Source: Leucosporidium creatinivorum
Lineage: Eukaryota; Basidiomycota; Microbotryomycetes; Leucosporidiales; Leucosporidiaceae
Length of the DNA stretch: 64,000 nucleotides
Direction of reading: 5' to 3'
Assembly: GCA_001600635.1 (NCBI GenBank)
Contig: BCKL01000016.1
Coordinates: forward strand, 548,449-612,448
Positions 10,220 to 20,571 of this stretch are shown here, piece after piece. A model generated the notes under the pieces. It had not been told where the DNA came from. It saw only the letters and a list, made by a program, of their open reading frames with translations, and did not search any database. A program made the translations under genes and the position numbers. How positions within the stretch are numbered: position 1 is the stretch's first letter; each line of letters starts with the position of its first letter.

Positions 10220-11223
10220 ATGGTCAATATCATGACCCTCGTCGCCGAACCACCTTCGACTGGCTCGGCGAGGCCAGCGCCGAGCTCGAGCGCGTCCCCG
10301 TCCACTACCCCTCCTCGCCTTCAAGAGAGCGCGCAGCTTCCGGGTATATCGACGCCCACCGGTCTAGCGCCCCTCGAGGTCCCCCGCCCACCTCAGAGCC
10401 TGTACTCTCGTCTCGCGGCCTTTTTCAACGACAACCGAACCGTCGACGCTCGCCTCAAAGCTATGGAAGCCTGGCTCGTCGTTGGCTCGGAGGACCGCAG
10501 AATCCTGTTCGACATGAGCATTGCTCTCTGCGCTGCCTCGCCTTTGTCTTCCTCTTCGGCTACGCCTGCTTCCTTGAAGAACTGCCCGCGAATTCGGATC
10601 GTTACCTCTCGACATACGTGATCGTTGCGGCCAAGACCATCCTCTCCGGCAGCTATATAATCGTATTGCGGAGCTGGTGCGATGGATTCGGGTTCGTAGT
10701 GAGCTGGGCCGTTGGCTGGCTCTGGCGTCAAGTCATCTCGGCGCTCTTCTATACACTCGCCGGGGGCGCCACAGCGACACTCGTGGCAGTACTCCTATGG
10801 TGGATGACTCCCGTTGTCTCTCTATACTGGGCTGTCAACCTCCACACCCTCACCACCGCCGACTTCTGTCCGGCTCTTACCGCCGAACTTCCTCTCCCCC
10901 TCTCTTACCTCATCGACAACGTCCTTCTCCTCGGCCCCATACTCTGGTACATCAAACGCTGGACCCCCGTCTCGACCCTCTACTACCCCTACCTTCACCT
11001 CGCCCTCGCCGCTCACCTCATCGCCGGCATGTTCGACCTCACGCCGAGCTCCTTTGCGCCGAGCAAGCTTCTTCAGGCGGTCGGTGTGGACGTCTCGGTG
11101 CGCTTCTCTGGTTCAAGGGAGATGGAGCAGAAGCTGGAGGAGAGGGTAAAGGAGATCGAGGAGCTGAGGAAGCGGGTGGAGAGGACCGAGCGGGAGCTGA
11201 ACTTGAAGAAGGAAGTGGAGTAG
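10220..11223 (+). pseudogene. Multi-pass membrane protein family, copy 1 (frame interrupted once)
   Basis: This gene belongs to a family of four in this window that I cannot match to a named family. From the ATG at 10220 the frame encodes a Pro/Ser-rich N terminus and the family motif TVDARLKAMEAWLVV (about residues 75-89). Just after, near 10520-10545, coding continues in the frame one base back: hydrophobic helices, the core WAVNLHTLTT, YLIDNVLLLGPILWY and a long charged helix rich in E, R and K near the C terminus. The whole span of 1004 nt is one base short of 335 codons. No intron with a CTNAC branch site can bridge the two parts. It is either a young pseudogene or a gene with a one-base error in the draft sequence. 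Confidence 0.65.
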
Positions 11224-11798
11224 GGGCTTGTCGAGGCGTGGTAGCAGAGTTTGAAAGCCGGAAACGGCAGTGCGCTTACTTTAGCCTCGGTCCAGCAGCG
11301 AATCAGACAGCGAGGAGCTGGTGAAGCGGCTCAACAGAGACCGCCGAAGAAACAACCCTTCGCCGAGGTTCGCCTGAACTCTCTCGCTCAGGCAGAGGAC
11401 GGCTTGCGAAGCTTCCTCGAGTACAAGAGACATATTATAGCTGACGTACTAGTCATGCTTTCAAGAGAGCACCGACTCGAAGGAGCTGGAGGAAGGGCGA
11501 CAGCCTCGGCGCCTTCGCGGAGCCTTTCGCGAGAGCAGTAGGAGGTCTGATTGGGCGAAGGGGAAAGCTGATGGGTCGCGTGCGAAGCTGTAGCTCTGCT
11601 TGACCTCTGTGAACGAGCATCGTCTCGAGCATGCACCTACTCGAGCTTGGGTCTCCTTGTCTGAGCGAGCTGGAGCCGTCTCTTGCTTTCCTGCCACAAC
11701 CTCGTGCCCGCGACCCTCTCGCAGCTCTTTGGTGAGTGTCGACGGCTACCACCAGAGCAGTGCAGAGCTCACAGCTGACTTTACTCTGCACCACAGCC
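11224..11798. other. Intergenic and spliced 5' leader of the FBXO21-like gene
   Basis: The right end holds a likely leader intron at 11732-11796 (GTGAGT donor, GCTGAC branch site, CACAG acceptor) ending two bases before the start codon. Nothing coding was recognised in the rest. Confidence 0.6.
11732..11796 (+). promoter_or_regulatory. Leader (5' UTR) intron of the FBXO21-like gene
   Basis: GTGAGT donor, ACAGCTGAC branch site and CACAG acceptor, ending two bases before the ATG. Its place makes the start codon open the second exon. Confidence 0.7.
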
Positions 11799-14082
11799 AT
11801 GCCCGTCCCCGCCATCCCGCCCGAGCTCGTTGAAGCGATCCTGCGCGAGCTGCCTCCCTCCGACGCTTCGACCATCCCGACTCTCCTCGCCTGCACCCTC
11901 GTCTCGCACATCTTCTACCCGATCGCTACGCAGGACTCGCTCTGGTCCCCCATCGCTCGCCGCTGCTGGACGTTCGGACGAGTGACGACCTATACTCGCC
12001 TCTCGAACGAGGAGGATCAGAAGGAGATGAAGCTGGCTTTTCCCGAGGAGCAGGACAGTCTCAGGAATATCCTCGGGCGCATCGCTGCTCGTCCTACCAT
12101 CCAGCTCATCCTCACTCGTCACCTCGAAGCTCTCCTCGCCGAGCGGTCCAACAAGATCCCTCACGTCCTCGCCATCGTCGAGCTCGGAGAGACCAACGTC
12201 ATGCCCTTCCTCGACGAGCTCGCGTTCATGGAGGATGATGGAAGCTGCCCCGACGACTGGCTCGCGAGGAGGTACTGGGCGAGGCAAGCCCGAGGCGCCA
12301 TCTCGAGGCGGAAGGCCATCGCCGTCTGGAAGCGCATCGGAGAGGGCTGGGACACAACGGTGGCGTTCTACAAGGGACTGTTCGCATTTTCTGCCTTCCG
12401 TGGTACGCAGAACCTTGACGAGGTGAGTAAACAACGAAGAGATGACATAGGCCGAAGCTGACCTTTCGCTAAGGTCGAGAAGCAGATTCCGTGGTTCTCC
12501 TTCTTCCTCGGCTCGATATTCCCCTTCATCAATCAACAGGCTCAATATGGCGACGACGACTTTGGCTCCCTGTATGAGCTTGGCGGAGGCATCGAGATGA
12601 TCCTGCTTCGAGGAGCCTTCAAGCTCTCTCCAAGATCTGATCCAGAGCTTGCACTTGGGGCCGATCAGGTGAGCACTGCTGTACCTCTCTTTCAAATGCA
12701 AGGGCCGACCGACTTCCATGGTAGCTGCTCCCCCACGACATCGTCCGCCGAATCCGCGAGCTCGACGGTCAAGACTCGGCGCTGGTGTCGGAGACGCCAG
12801 ATCCGAAGAGTATCGCCAAAGGCCACCCTAGCGTCTTTGGTGCTTTGTTCTGCGCCGCCGCCAAGCGCCAGCAGCAAGGCGATATCCTCTTCCGACCAGT
12901 GCAGCTTCCTTCGAGGGATCTCGCCGTCGCCGTCGCTTGGAAAGGCGCCAAACGCATCCCTTCCGAGGACTGGACCTACATCTCGTTTCCCCCCAGTGGA
13001 CAGGTACCTACCACCGTCGTTCGCCGGCACTACCAGTACCTTCGTGACGCCGACCACCCCTTCGTCAAGAATCTCGACTTCGATACTTTTGCTGCTCGTA
13101 CTCCGACTCGAGACTTGGTGCGCTAAGTTTCATTCCTTTTGACCGTGTCCGATAAGCTGACTCGCATCTTGCACAGGTATCTGAGTACGCCCGCGACGTC
13201 TCTCAAGCGCTGCTCACTATCGTCGGACTCGGCCCTCGCCAACTCTCCATGGACGACGATGGGACGAGCCACTACGCCTCGAGACATGTTCACCTCATGA
13301 TCAAGCCTTCTGAGAGGCAGTACGTCGGAGAACGAGATGAGTTGGTCACGGACTTTGAGACTAGCCTTTCTGTCGTCGTCGACGTCGTCGAGACTCGCTA
13401 TCCTTGGGACGCCGAACTCGTCATGCGCGATGTGCTTCCCCGCTCCGACCTGCCTTCGGAGATCAAGGATCCTTATGCTTGCAGGCTTTTGAGGTGCAGG
13501 CTGCCGATGCCGAAGCTGAGCGAGGCTGCAGGAGGAGCGAGGTCCCGGTGGCGCCGAGGTTTCGAGCGGGCGAGCTCGTCGAGATTCGAGATTCTCCAGA
13601 CGACGTGTACCTCGTGGTTGCCTGGGCTTCCGTCTCTTTCACTGAGGGTCAGTCCAGCTAGACCGCCACAACCTTGAACGCCAGCTGAGCCCCCCTTCCA
13701 TGTGCAGAAACGCTTGAGAAGCTCGAAGAGATCGACGACCCGGATCTCGCTTCTTTGCTCAGCGAGCTTCGGCTTGAGACAGGGGAGATCTCCAAGATCC
13801 AGTTTCTCTACCAGCTGGTGCGCATCCTTTCTCTCTGTTCCCGCGCTGGGATAGCTGACCTCTTACACCTCGGCGCTTCCTCAGCTCGACTCTCAAGGGG
13901 CGACCGAACGCTTCCTCGACATGCCCAACCTCCAGACGCGTACATCGCTTAACAAAGAAGACCTCNAACCCTTTATCAAGCTCCACGACATCGGCAAGTA
14001 CTTCAAGCGAGTTGACTGGGACGCCGAGCCGCCTCGCTTCCTCCTCGCCGACGACCACGCCAAACGCTACCCTGACGACTGA
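11799..14082 (+). CDS. FBXO21-like F-box protein with YccV/HspQ-like C-terminal domain
   Basis: Seven exons (11799-12422, 12474-12668, 12725-13117, 13177-13431, 13485-13647, 13708-13817, 13885-14082) give 645 residues. The N terminus is an F-box (IPPELVEAILRELPP with LLACTLVSHIFYPIA). A long helical middle follows, the place of the transglutaminase-like region in FBXO21. The C terminus resembles the YccV/HspQ hemimethylated-DNA-binding fold: RFRAGELVEI, then HDIGKYFKRVD. F-box proteins of this type recruit substrates to SCF ubiquitin ligases. Two cautions apply. The fourth intron (13432-13484) lacks the usual branch site and could instead mark a single lost base in continuous coding sequence. 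One base at 13966 is an N, leaving one codon undefined. Confidence 0.75.
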
Positions 14083-14282
14083 GAGACGGAAGGGGGTAGT
14101 CGAGTAGCTTGCTGTACCTCCTCTCTTTCCGGCGCAACCTCGCAATCAAATGAGCATACTCGACTCGGCGCCGAGACGAGGCCAGAGCGAGCAGCTGGCC
14201 TTCGCGAGTCTTCAAGCTCTCCGCTTTCTGCTCCAAGACCGAGATCATTTGGTGACAAGCTAGAACGACAATCATAAGGATA

Positions 14283-17200
14283 CTAAGGCTCTTCCACTAA
14301 GCTCGTACACGCCCCATCGTGCACCTCGGCGCCGACTCCCTCCCAAGGTGAGAGGTAGCTGCAGCCCTCCTGCTCGACCCACCATCGCCCCGCGTCTTTT
14401 CGCTCCGCATAAACAGCACCCGCCGGTCTCGGTCCCTCCAGCTTGACCTCTCCAGCCCTCCCTTCTCCCCGCACCAACCTCGGCAGCTCCTCGCTCCTCA
14501 ACCTCGCCTCTCCTCTTCCCACCCACTCTGGCGGAAACGCGCTCCACCCCTCCGAGTCAGCCCTCGTCGTATTGATCTTCCCCAGGTCCTCAATAGGCCC
14601 TCGCCCCATCTGCCAGTCGTGGAGAGGCCGATTGAAGCGGAAGCGCTTCGGCGGAGGGATGCTGTGGGCTTTGGCGTTGACGTCGCAAAAGCCGATGGAG
14701 GAGCGGGGGTCGGAAGGGATGTAGCCGTGTTCGAGGCCGAGGGAGTAGGACCAGATGGGATTGGAAGGTAGTGAGGGATTCGGCGAGAGGAGGGAGTTGG
14801 AGGTCTTCCAGCTGTGAAACGGGAGGCAGAGGTCAGCTGCTGTATTCATTAGACGGGAGTAAAGAGCAGACGCACGTCCAGTAGAACCAGTTCTGCGAAT
14901 GCGAAATGGATATCGAGAGATAGAGGTCAGCGCCGGGTAGAGAGCTGACGAAGGTTGACAGTGATACTCACCTGGAAAGCGTCCATATGAGCCAGCGCGA
15001 CTTGCTTGAGCCCATCTTTGAGCTCGTCGTCCCAGCTCGTGAAGTCCTGTAGTGCAAACGCGGTCAGCTCTCTCAGTCCGCCGGGCCGAACGAGAGCGAC
15101 TCACCTCCCACTTCGCACACCCTCCGACAGGCGATGCCCCAGGTCCATCCGGCTCCAACGCAGAAGGAAACGTCCCTTCGAACCTGGTACCGAGTCCCAC
15201 GCCGTTCAAGAAACTCCCACAATCGTTGACGGCGACGCTCCACTCGCCGGTCATCGCAACGCCGACTTGAGCCATCGTGCGATTGAAGTCGGTCGCCCAA
15301 TTGGCGCAGGGCTTGAGCGCTTGTTGTTCCATCGAGTCGAGATTGGGGTCGCGGAAGGCGAGGTAGCGATGTGAATCGAGGGCGACTCGGTCGGCGCCGG
15401 GGAGGAAGCCGTACCAGCGTGCTGTGCCCTTGAAGCCGTTGTGGAAGGTGATCATCTGCGCGAGGGAAAGATAGAACATTCAGCAAGCTGCCTTGCGTTG
15501 CTGAGAGCTTAGAGATGGTACTGACGGGTCCGTGACCTTCGCCGAGGCCCGAGGCAGCTCGAACGGTTCGGTAGGCTTCGAAGTAGCTGTGGAGCGCGAG
15601 TTAGCTCAAAGCACGTCGAGAGGTGAGAAGAGAATCACGCACAAGGACCTGAGCGCGAATGAGCCGATTGTCTCCATGTAGGGCTCGTTGACGACAGAAA
15701 ACATGAGCACGACCTGCAAGGGCGACAAGTCAGTGACGAGATGTCAAGCTCGACAACGCTTTGCGCTCACTTCGGCATTCTCGGGTAGGGAAAGAAACTC
15801 GGCGATAGAGCGGATGATGTTGAGAGTGCGCTGAGCGTTGGCGATGCCCATCGCGCCATTGAGGAAGCCGACGGGACCAGACTTGCCCGAGTGGTTCCAG
15901 CCGCTGTTGATGGTGAGAGATGAGCGCTGAGCGGCGATGGGAGAGGTGCTCACTCACTTCTGACTGCCCGGCACGGTATGAAGGTCGAAGTTGATGCGGA
16001 GGCCGTATTTCCTCGCCCAAGTCATGGCCTTGAGGAAGTCTGCGGAGGCGAGAGGGTCAGCTTAGGAAGACGGCGACAAAAGAGGACGGCGCTTACACTT
16101 CCAAGAGACGTAAGCGAGGAAGGGCTCCCCCTCGCGCACCTCCACCGCCCAGAAGGGAACAGCGATCCGAACCCAGTTGAGACCGGCGCCAGCGATGCGA
16201 GCAAAGTCGTGCTCGGTCTGTTCGAGAAGCGTACGAGTCAGCATGTGTCGCTGTAGAGTCTAGCTGAGAGGGGATTGCCGCACGATGAAAGTTGCGTAGT
16301 GATGCTCGATGACCTCGGCGAGACGATCGCCGAGATTCTCGCTAAGCGTCCATTCGTCGATAGCGGGCGCCGAGGCATTGAGGAAGGGTTCAAAGAGTGC
16401 CGGTGTGATGAAGGGCTCAAGTGTGAGCCATCTGCAGGTCCGAACGAATCGGTGAGCGGCGTTTTGAGAGCAGCGTGCGAGCACAGCTGTCCTCACCCGC
16501 CGAGGTTGACGCCGTAGATGCGCTGCGTAGAGAAATCCCATGGTGCAGATAGTGGTGGCGTGTAGGCTTGGGCGATAGCGGATGTACTGAAGGGAGTCGA
16601 GTTCCAGATTCCGCCGCTGCGAGAGATGTCGAGCGATTAGGAGGGGATCCGACCTCGTCGAGATCACACAACTCACAAGTCATTCTTGTAGATGAACTCG
16701 GTCCCATCCTCCATTCGTATCGTGCTGCCGTTGCCGCCGCTGCTCAACGCCGAGCTACTTCTCCATCTCCCGAATCGCCAATCTCGGGGTATCCGATCCC
16801 TCCCCGCTGCAGCCAGCACCACCAGTAATCCTGCGATCATACTTACAACGACAACACGCCTCTTCCTCTGTGCTGCAGCGGCTGCCGACGGTCTCTCGCC
16901 CTTCGGAGCGCGTCTGCTGCCCTCGGCCAATGTTCCTCCCAGCATTGGCTGCCCATCTCCTTCCTCTCCGTCCAGTCCGCTTCCTTCTACATCTCCGTAT
17001 GGATCGCTTGCCCGCCGTTTCCCTCGCGCAACGCTGGACAGCTCTAAAGCGACGCGATCGGCTTCGACGTATCCAGTTAAGGTGGACGAGGCGACCGACG
17101 CTGCAGGGTGATCCTTGTGATGGGCACTCGATGTAGAGGTGCTTCGACTGCTGCTGCTGTGCACGCTGGTGGTAGGAGAGCGATCCCATTTAAAGCTGTT

Positions 17201-17341
17201 GTCTCGAGGGCTAACGAGATGCGGAGGGTAGGCGGCGGGAAGGCGTGGCGGGGGGCGGAAAGGTGGAGGGGATTCGGGTGTGAGGTCGATCGAGATGTGC
17301 GAAGAGGTTGGCGAGCGATCTGAGTCGAGAGATAGGCTCAT
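14283..17341 (-). CDS. Membrane-anchored GH5 exo-1,3-beta-glucanase
   Basis: About a dozen exons read from the minus strand encode a type II membrane enzyme. The long first exon (16677-17341) gives a Ser/Pro-rich cytosolic tail and a single membrane helix (VVVVSMIAGLLVVLAAA) after a basic RKRR stop. The outer part is a glycoside hydrolase family 5 barrel: YGVNLGGWLTLEPFITP, GLNWVRIAVPFWAVE, GLRINFDLHTVPGSQNGWNH, then VVNEPYMET with the acid/base Glu and MTGEWSVAVNDC with the nucleophile Glu. This matches fungal glucan 1,3-beta-glucosidases that remodel wall beta-glucan at the cell surface. The ATG at 17341 gives a tail of normal length; an in-frame ATG-free extension upstream was not used. 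All junctions keep frame. Confidence 0.9.
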
Positions 17342-17934
17342 TCCTCGCGCGCTTGCTCGAAGTGGATGGGGAAGGCGGAGCTCGCTGGAGGAGCTGCAGG
17401 TCAAGGGCAAGCTACAGCGACCATGGGTAAGGCAAGTCAGGTGAGCTCGAGGTGCTGCTGTAGGTCGAAACGAGGGATGTGGCCGAAGTCGAAGCCCGTC
17501 AAAGTGGCCTTCTCGCCCTTCGATCCACTCCCCGCTCGAGCTGCGTAAATGCTGCTGCTGAGGTACAAGTCGCGTCGAAGAGCTCACCGTGTATCTTGTA
17601 GCAATATGCTGGAATCGTCAGGAAACAAAAGGAAAGACTTGCAAGCCCTACACGCTCGACGCAAGAATCTCGGAGGGGCGGTGGGTTCGATGAGCGCACC
17701 GGGGTCCTGCACAAGTTGGCCGAATCGTCTACATCTTTCGGGAAGCCCGGCACGATGTACAAAAGTGGAAGATGGTGAGAAGAGGCTGGCAGATGAACAA
17801 ATCGCTGCAATGGGAGCCCAGAAGCCGCCGCCGAAGACATCGCCGAGGTCAGCAGGGGGTTGACGAGGGACTCTCTGCCTCTGTCCAGCTCTAGCTCTAC
17901 AGATGAGCGAGCACTCTGCTTCAAACGCTTAGAT
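17342..17934. other. Divergent region between the GH5 gene and membrane-family copy 2
   Basis: This holds the promoters of two genes that point apart. A CTCTACAG acceptor-like site lies just before 17913, so copy 2 may have a spliced leader. No other gene was supported. Confidence 0.4.
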
Positions 17935-18679
17935 ATGTTACATGAGATCTCTCCAACTTCACCAGGCTCAAAGGTGCCACTTGAGGACTTCGGCGATTCA
18001 GGAATTTCGGCGCTCGTTTCGCACCAGGAGAAAGCTTCTAAAGAGGACTCTCGGCGAATTTGTCCTCGTTCAATCGAATCGCCCTGCACGTCCTTCTATG
18101 ACTACATCGCGCCAAAGGTCTTGCTCGCTGGATCGCCATCGCCGCGCTGTACGCCTTGGGCGGCCTCATCATCCTCGCCATCAGCTCGGGCCTCGGCGAC
18201 GATTTTTCGCACTATACTCTTGCATCTTTCTCCCTCTCCTTGCCCTCGGATGGTGCGTATCGCTTCATACCCTGTCCACACATGCTGCCGCCATGCACTA
18301 CCTCCCCACTTTCGCTTCCAAGCCTCCCGCCGGCTTCTTCTACCTCGTCGATCACTTCCTCCTCTTCTCCCCACTCCTCTACACCCTCCACTGGACCACT
18401 CTCCTCCCCCTCGCCATCAATCCTTATCTCTACACCCTCATCACACTCTTCACCCTCGCCGGAGCCCTCGACATCTCCCCCACCGACGTCCTCCGAGCGC
18501 TCGGTCGTCTGTTCGACACCCTTAAGGCGCAGAATCAGGTGGTGTCGAAGACCATTGAGGTGGATCAGCTGAGGTTGGCATTAGAGGATCAGGAGAGGCC
18601 TGCTGCTGAGGTCGAGAGAGAGCTGCAAAGGGAGAGGGAGGGTCAGAATGAGCGAGGCAAGGTTGAGCAGCGCTGCTGA
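17935..18679 (+). pseudogene. Multi-pass membrane protein family, copy 2 (frame interrupted about twice)
   Basis: The C-terminal part is clear: a helix FFALYSCIFLPLLALGWC, the family core CVSLHTLSTHAA, FYLVDHFLLFSPLLY, PYLYTLITLFTLAGALDIS and a charged E/R/Q-rich tail, read in one frame to the stop at 18677-18679. A preceding helix (WIAIAALYALGGLIILAIS) lies in another frame, joined at the T5 run 18203-18207. A possible N terminus from the ATG at 17935 lies in the third frame. Both switches are of the same sign, one base lost each time. The N terminus shows no clear TV-x-x-R motif, so its extent is uncertain. The copy is closer to copy 1 than to copies 3 and 4 in the core. It is either a decayed gene or poorly resolved sequence. 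Confidence 0.5.
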
Positions 18680-19180
18680 GGTGTGGTCAGTCGTTATTCT
18701 GGCTAGCTGGGGAGCTGTCGAGCTCGAGTAAGAATTGAAGCTAACATTGCACGCTTCTTCGTCCCCCCCAGGACGTTTTGCAGCTTGAACAAGGCGGAGG
18801 TCAAAGCTCGGCGCTCGGCGTCGAGGCGAGTTGAGCTGAAGGTTTGGGAAGTGCTGTAATGCTTGCGATCACAGAACTCTATAGATTGCATCGCTCGCCG
18901 TGCTCTCAAGACAAGCTCAGCAAAGCCTGTGCAGCGAATCGCGGATCGAATCAAGTCCGAAAAAGGGGCCTGCGCTCGAAAGCAGGCTGCAAGCGAGCCT
19001 CACCAGGGTTTCTAGTCTGCTACAGGGCATCTCTTAGTCTCTCAATCCTTTCTCCTGTACCAAGGCTGCTATTTGTGAGCATAGCCGTCACGCAAGCGAG
19101 CGAAGGCTCGCAGAGCCAATCTTCATCTGGAGAAGGCTTGACGCTTCTTTCCCTCCTCCACATCGCCTCCTCGCTTTTGC
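18680..19180. other. Intergenic between membrane-family copies 2 and 3
   Basis: No gene was recognised. The last 40 bases before the start of copy 3 resemble the leader of copy 4 and so belong to the duplicated unit. Confidence 0.5.
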
Positions 19181-20200
19181 ATGACCGCCAACGAGCTCGA
19201 AGACTGGACGCCCGTCTCCTCGCAGGTTGGCCCAAGCCCTGCAGAGCCCTCGCCTGCTCAACTGCCCTCCTCCCCCTCCGAGCCCTCACCCTCGTCGGCG
19301 ATGCCCTCGAAGGAAAGCGACGCCAAAGTCGACCAGCCCTCGACCGGGAAGGATGCTGGGTTCTTTGTGGATCACCCTACGGTAGAGCATCGCATTAGAT
19401 ACCTCTTCTTCTGCGACTCGCCTTCAAACTCCCCTCCTCATTCCACTTCGACCAACGCGCCTCCCAAAGTCGTAGTAGAAGCGCTCACGGCAAGCGTGGG
19501 GGTGATGATTGTGTCTATCTTCATCTCCATACTCGTATACTTATGCTGCCCAAAGGCGGCACTCCTCGCTATCAAGCCTCCCACCACGTTCGCCGAGCTT
19601 CTCGCCTTCAACGCAACCATCTGGCGTTGGTCCTATCGTTCTGCTGCGTTCTTGATCTGGGGGGTGCACGCAGTTATCAGCGGTTGGACCTATATGATGG
19701 CGGCCTCGGCGTACTTCATCGCCCTCCTTGCCCTCGCCTCTCTCGGAGGCATCGCCCTCTTCCTCGCCTGGTTCGCCGTGGGTCCTCCCCTCCTGGTCAC
19801 CGTCTTCTCCATCACCCTCCACGAGTGGAGTGTACTTCAAATCCTTCCCGAGGGTCTGCTCTCGCCTCCCATCGCCTACACCATCGACCACCTCGTTCTC
19901 ATCTCGCCGGTTCTTGCCCTCGCTCGTTACCTTCCCTCCTCCCTCGGCGCCCTCACCTACCCCCTTGTCGCCTACCCGATCCTCACGCTATATCTCCTAT
20001 CCGCCGCCCTCGACTGCAGCATGCTGGGTGTTTTCAGCTACCCATTCGATCGCTTCGAGAGGATCCTCGCCGAGCATCGCCAAGAGCTCCGACAGCATCA
20101 GCAGGAGGTGAAGGAGGAGGATAAGAAGGCGAGGGGAGCTGTGGGAAAGCCGGAGGGCTCGTCGGGTAGAGCGAGGGTGCCGTCATACCAGGCTTGGTGA
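19181..20200 (+). CDS. Multi-pass membrane protein family, copy 3 (intact)
   Basis: A single exon encodes 339 residues with no known domain. Residues 1-60 are Pro/Ser-rich and start MTANELEDWT. The family motif DHPTVEHRIRYLFF follows at 64-77. Hydrophobic segments lie near 103-122, 155-200, 203-215, 232-248 and 257-278. The conserved core is SITLHEWSVLQILP (210-223), SPPIAYTIDHLVLISP (228-243) and YPLVAYPILTLYLLSAALDC (260-279). A cytosolic-looking helix FDRFERILAEHR and a Gln/Glu/Lys-rich tail close the protein. By hand count, 69 of 91 residues (210-300) match copy 4. The start is supported because leader and first residues align with copy 4. Function is unknown; a structural or signalling membrane role would be a guess. 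Confidence 0.8.
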   Translation: MTANELEDWTPVSSQVGPSPAEPSPAQLPSSPSEPSPSSAMPSKESDAKVDQPSTGKDAGFFVDHPTVEHRIRYLFFCDSPSNSPPHSTSTNAPPKVVVEALTASVGVMIVSIFISILVYLCCPKAALLAIKPPTTFAELLAFNATIWRWSYRSAAFLIWGVHAVISGWTYMMAASAYFIALLALASLGGIALFLAWFAVGPPLLVTVFSITLHEWSVLQILPEGLLSPPIAYTIDHLVLISPVLALARYLPSSLGALTYPLVAYPILTLYLLSAALDCSMLGVFSYPFDRFERILAEHRQELRQHQQEVKEEDKKARGAVGKPEGSSGRARVPSYQAW

Positions 20201-20571
20201 GCCGTGAGGTCGAGGCAGACGCGCCGAGGTGAGTCCGGTCGAGCTCTAGCCAGTCGAGAGTAGCATCTGATACCTTCGCTCGTCAACAGGTGGACAAAAT
20301 AAGATTCTTACGACTGGCTGGATAGTCTCTCTCCCCCCTTGCTGTAGTCTTCCTCTCCCTTCTTCAGCCGCGAGACGGTCTCTCGGCTCAAGCCTCCCGA
20401 ACCATCTTTGTGCTCTATTCACAATGCAAATCAGTTAAATAGCTAAATACAGAACGCGGAGAGTAGAAGCACTGCAGAGCGAACACCACAACAGCCTTGC
20501 TCGTCGAACTAAAACGGGCCCGAGCGAGTCGAACGCTTCTTGCCTTCCGCCACGTCGCTCCTCGTTTTCGC
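20201..20571. other. 3' untranslated intron of copy 3 and leader of copy 4
   Basis: A GT-AG intron of 61 nt is likely at 20229-20289, 28 nt after the copy 3 stop. The rest holds the promoter and leader of copy 4, whose last 40 bases resemble those before copy 3. Confidence 0.55.
20229..20289 (+). other. 3' UTR intron of membrane-family copy 3
   Basis: GTGAGT donor 28 nt after the stop and an AACAG acceptor; 61 nt long, with a counterpart of equal length after copy 4. Confidence 0.6.

Noticed and set aside
10220-18679. Programmed -1 ribosomal frameshifting in the membrane family
   Set aside because: The sites differ between copies, no X-XXY-YYZ heptamer in the right phase is present, and intact copies 3 and 4 need no shift.
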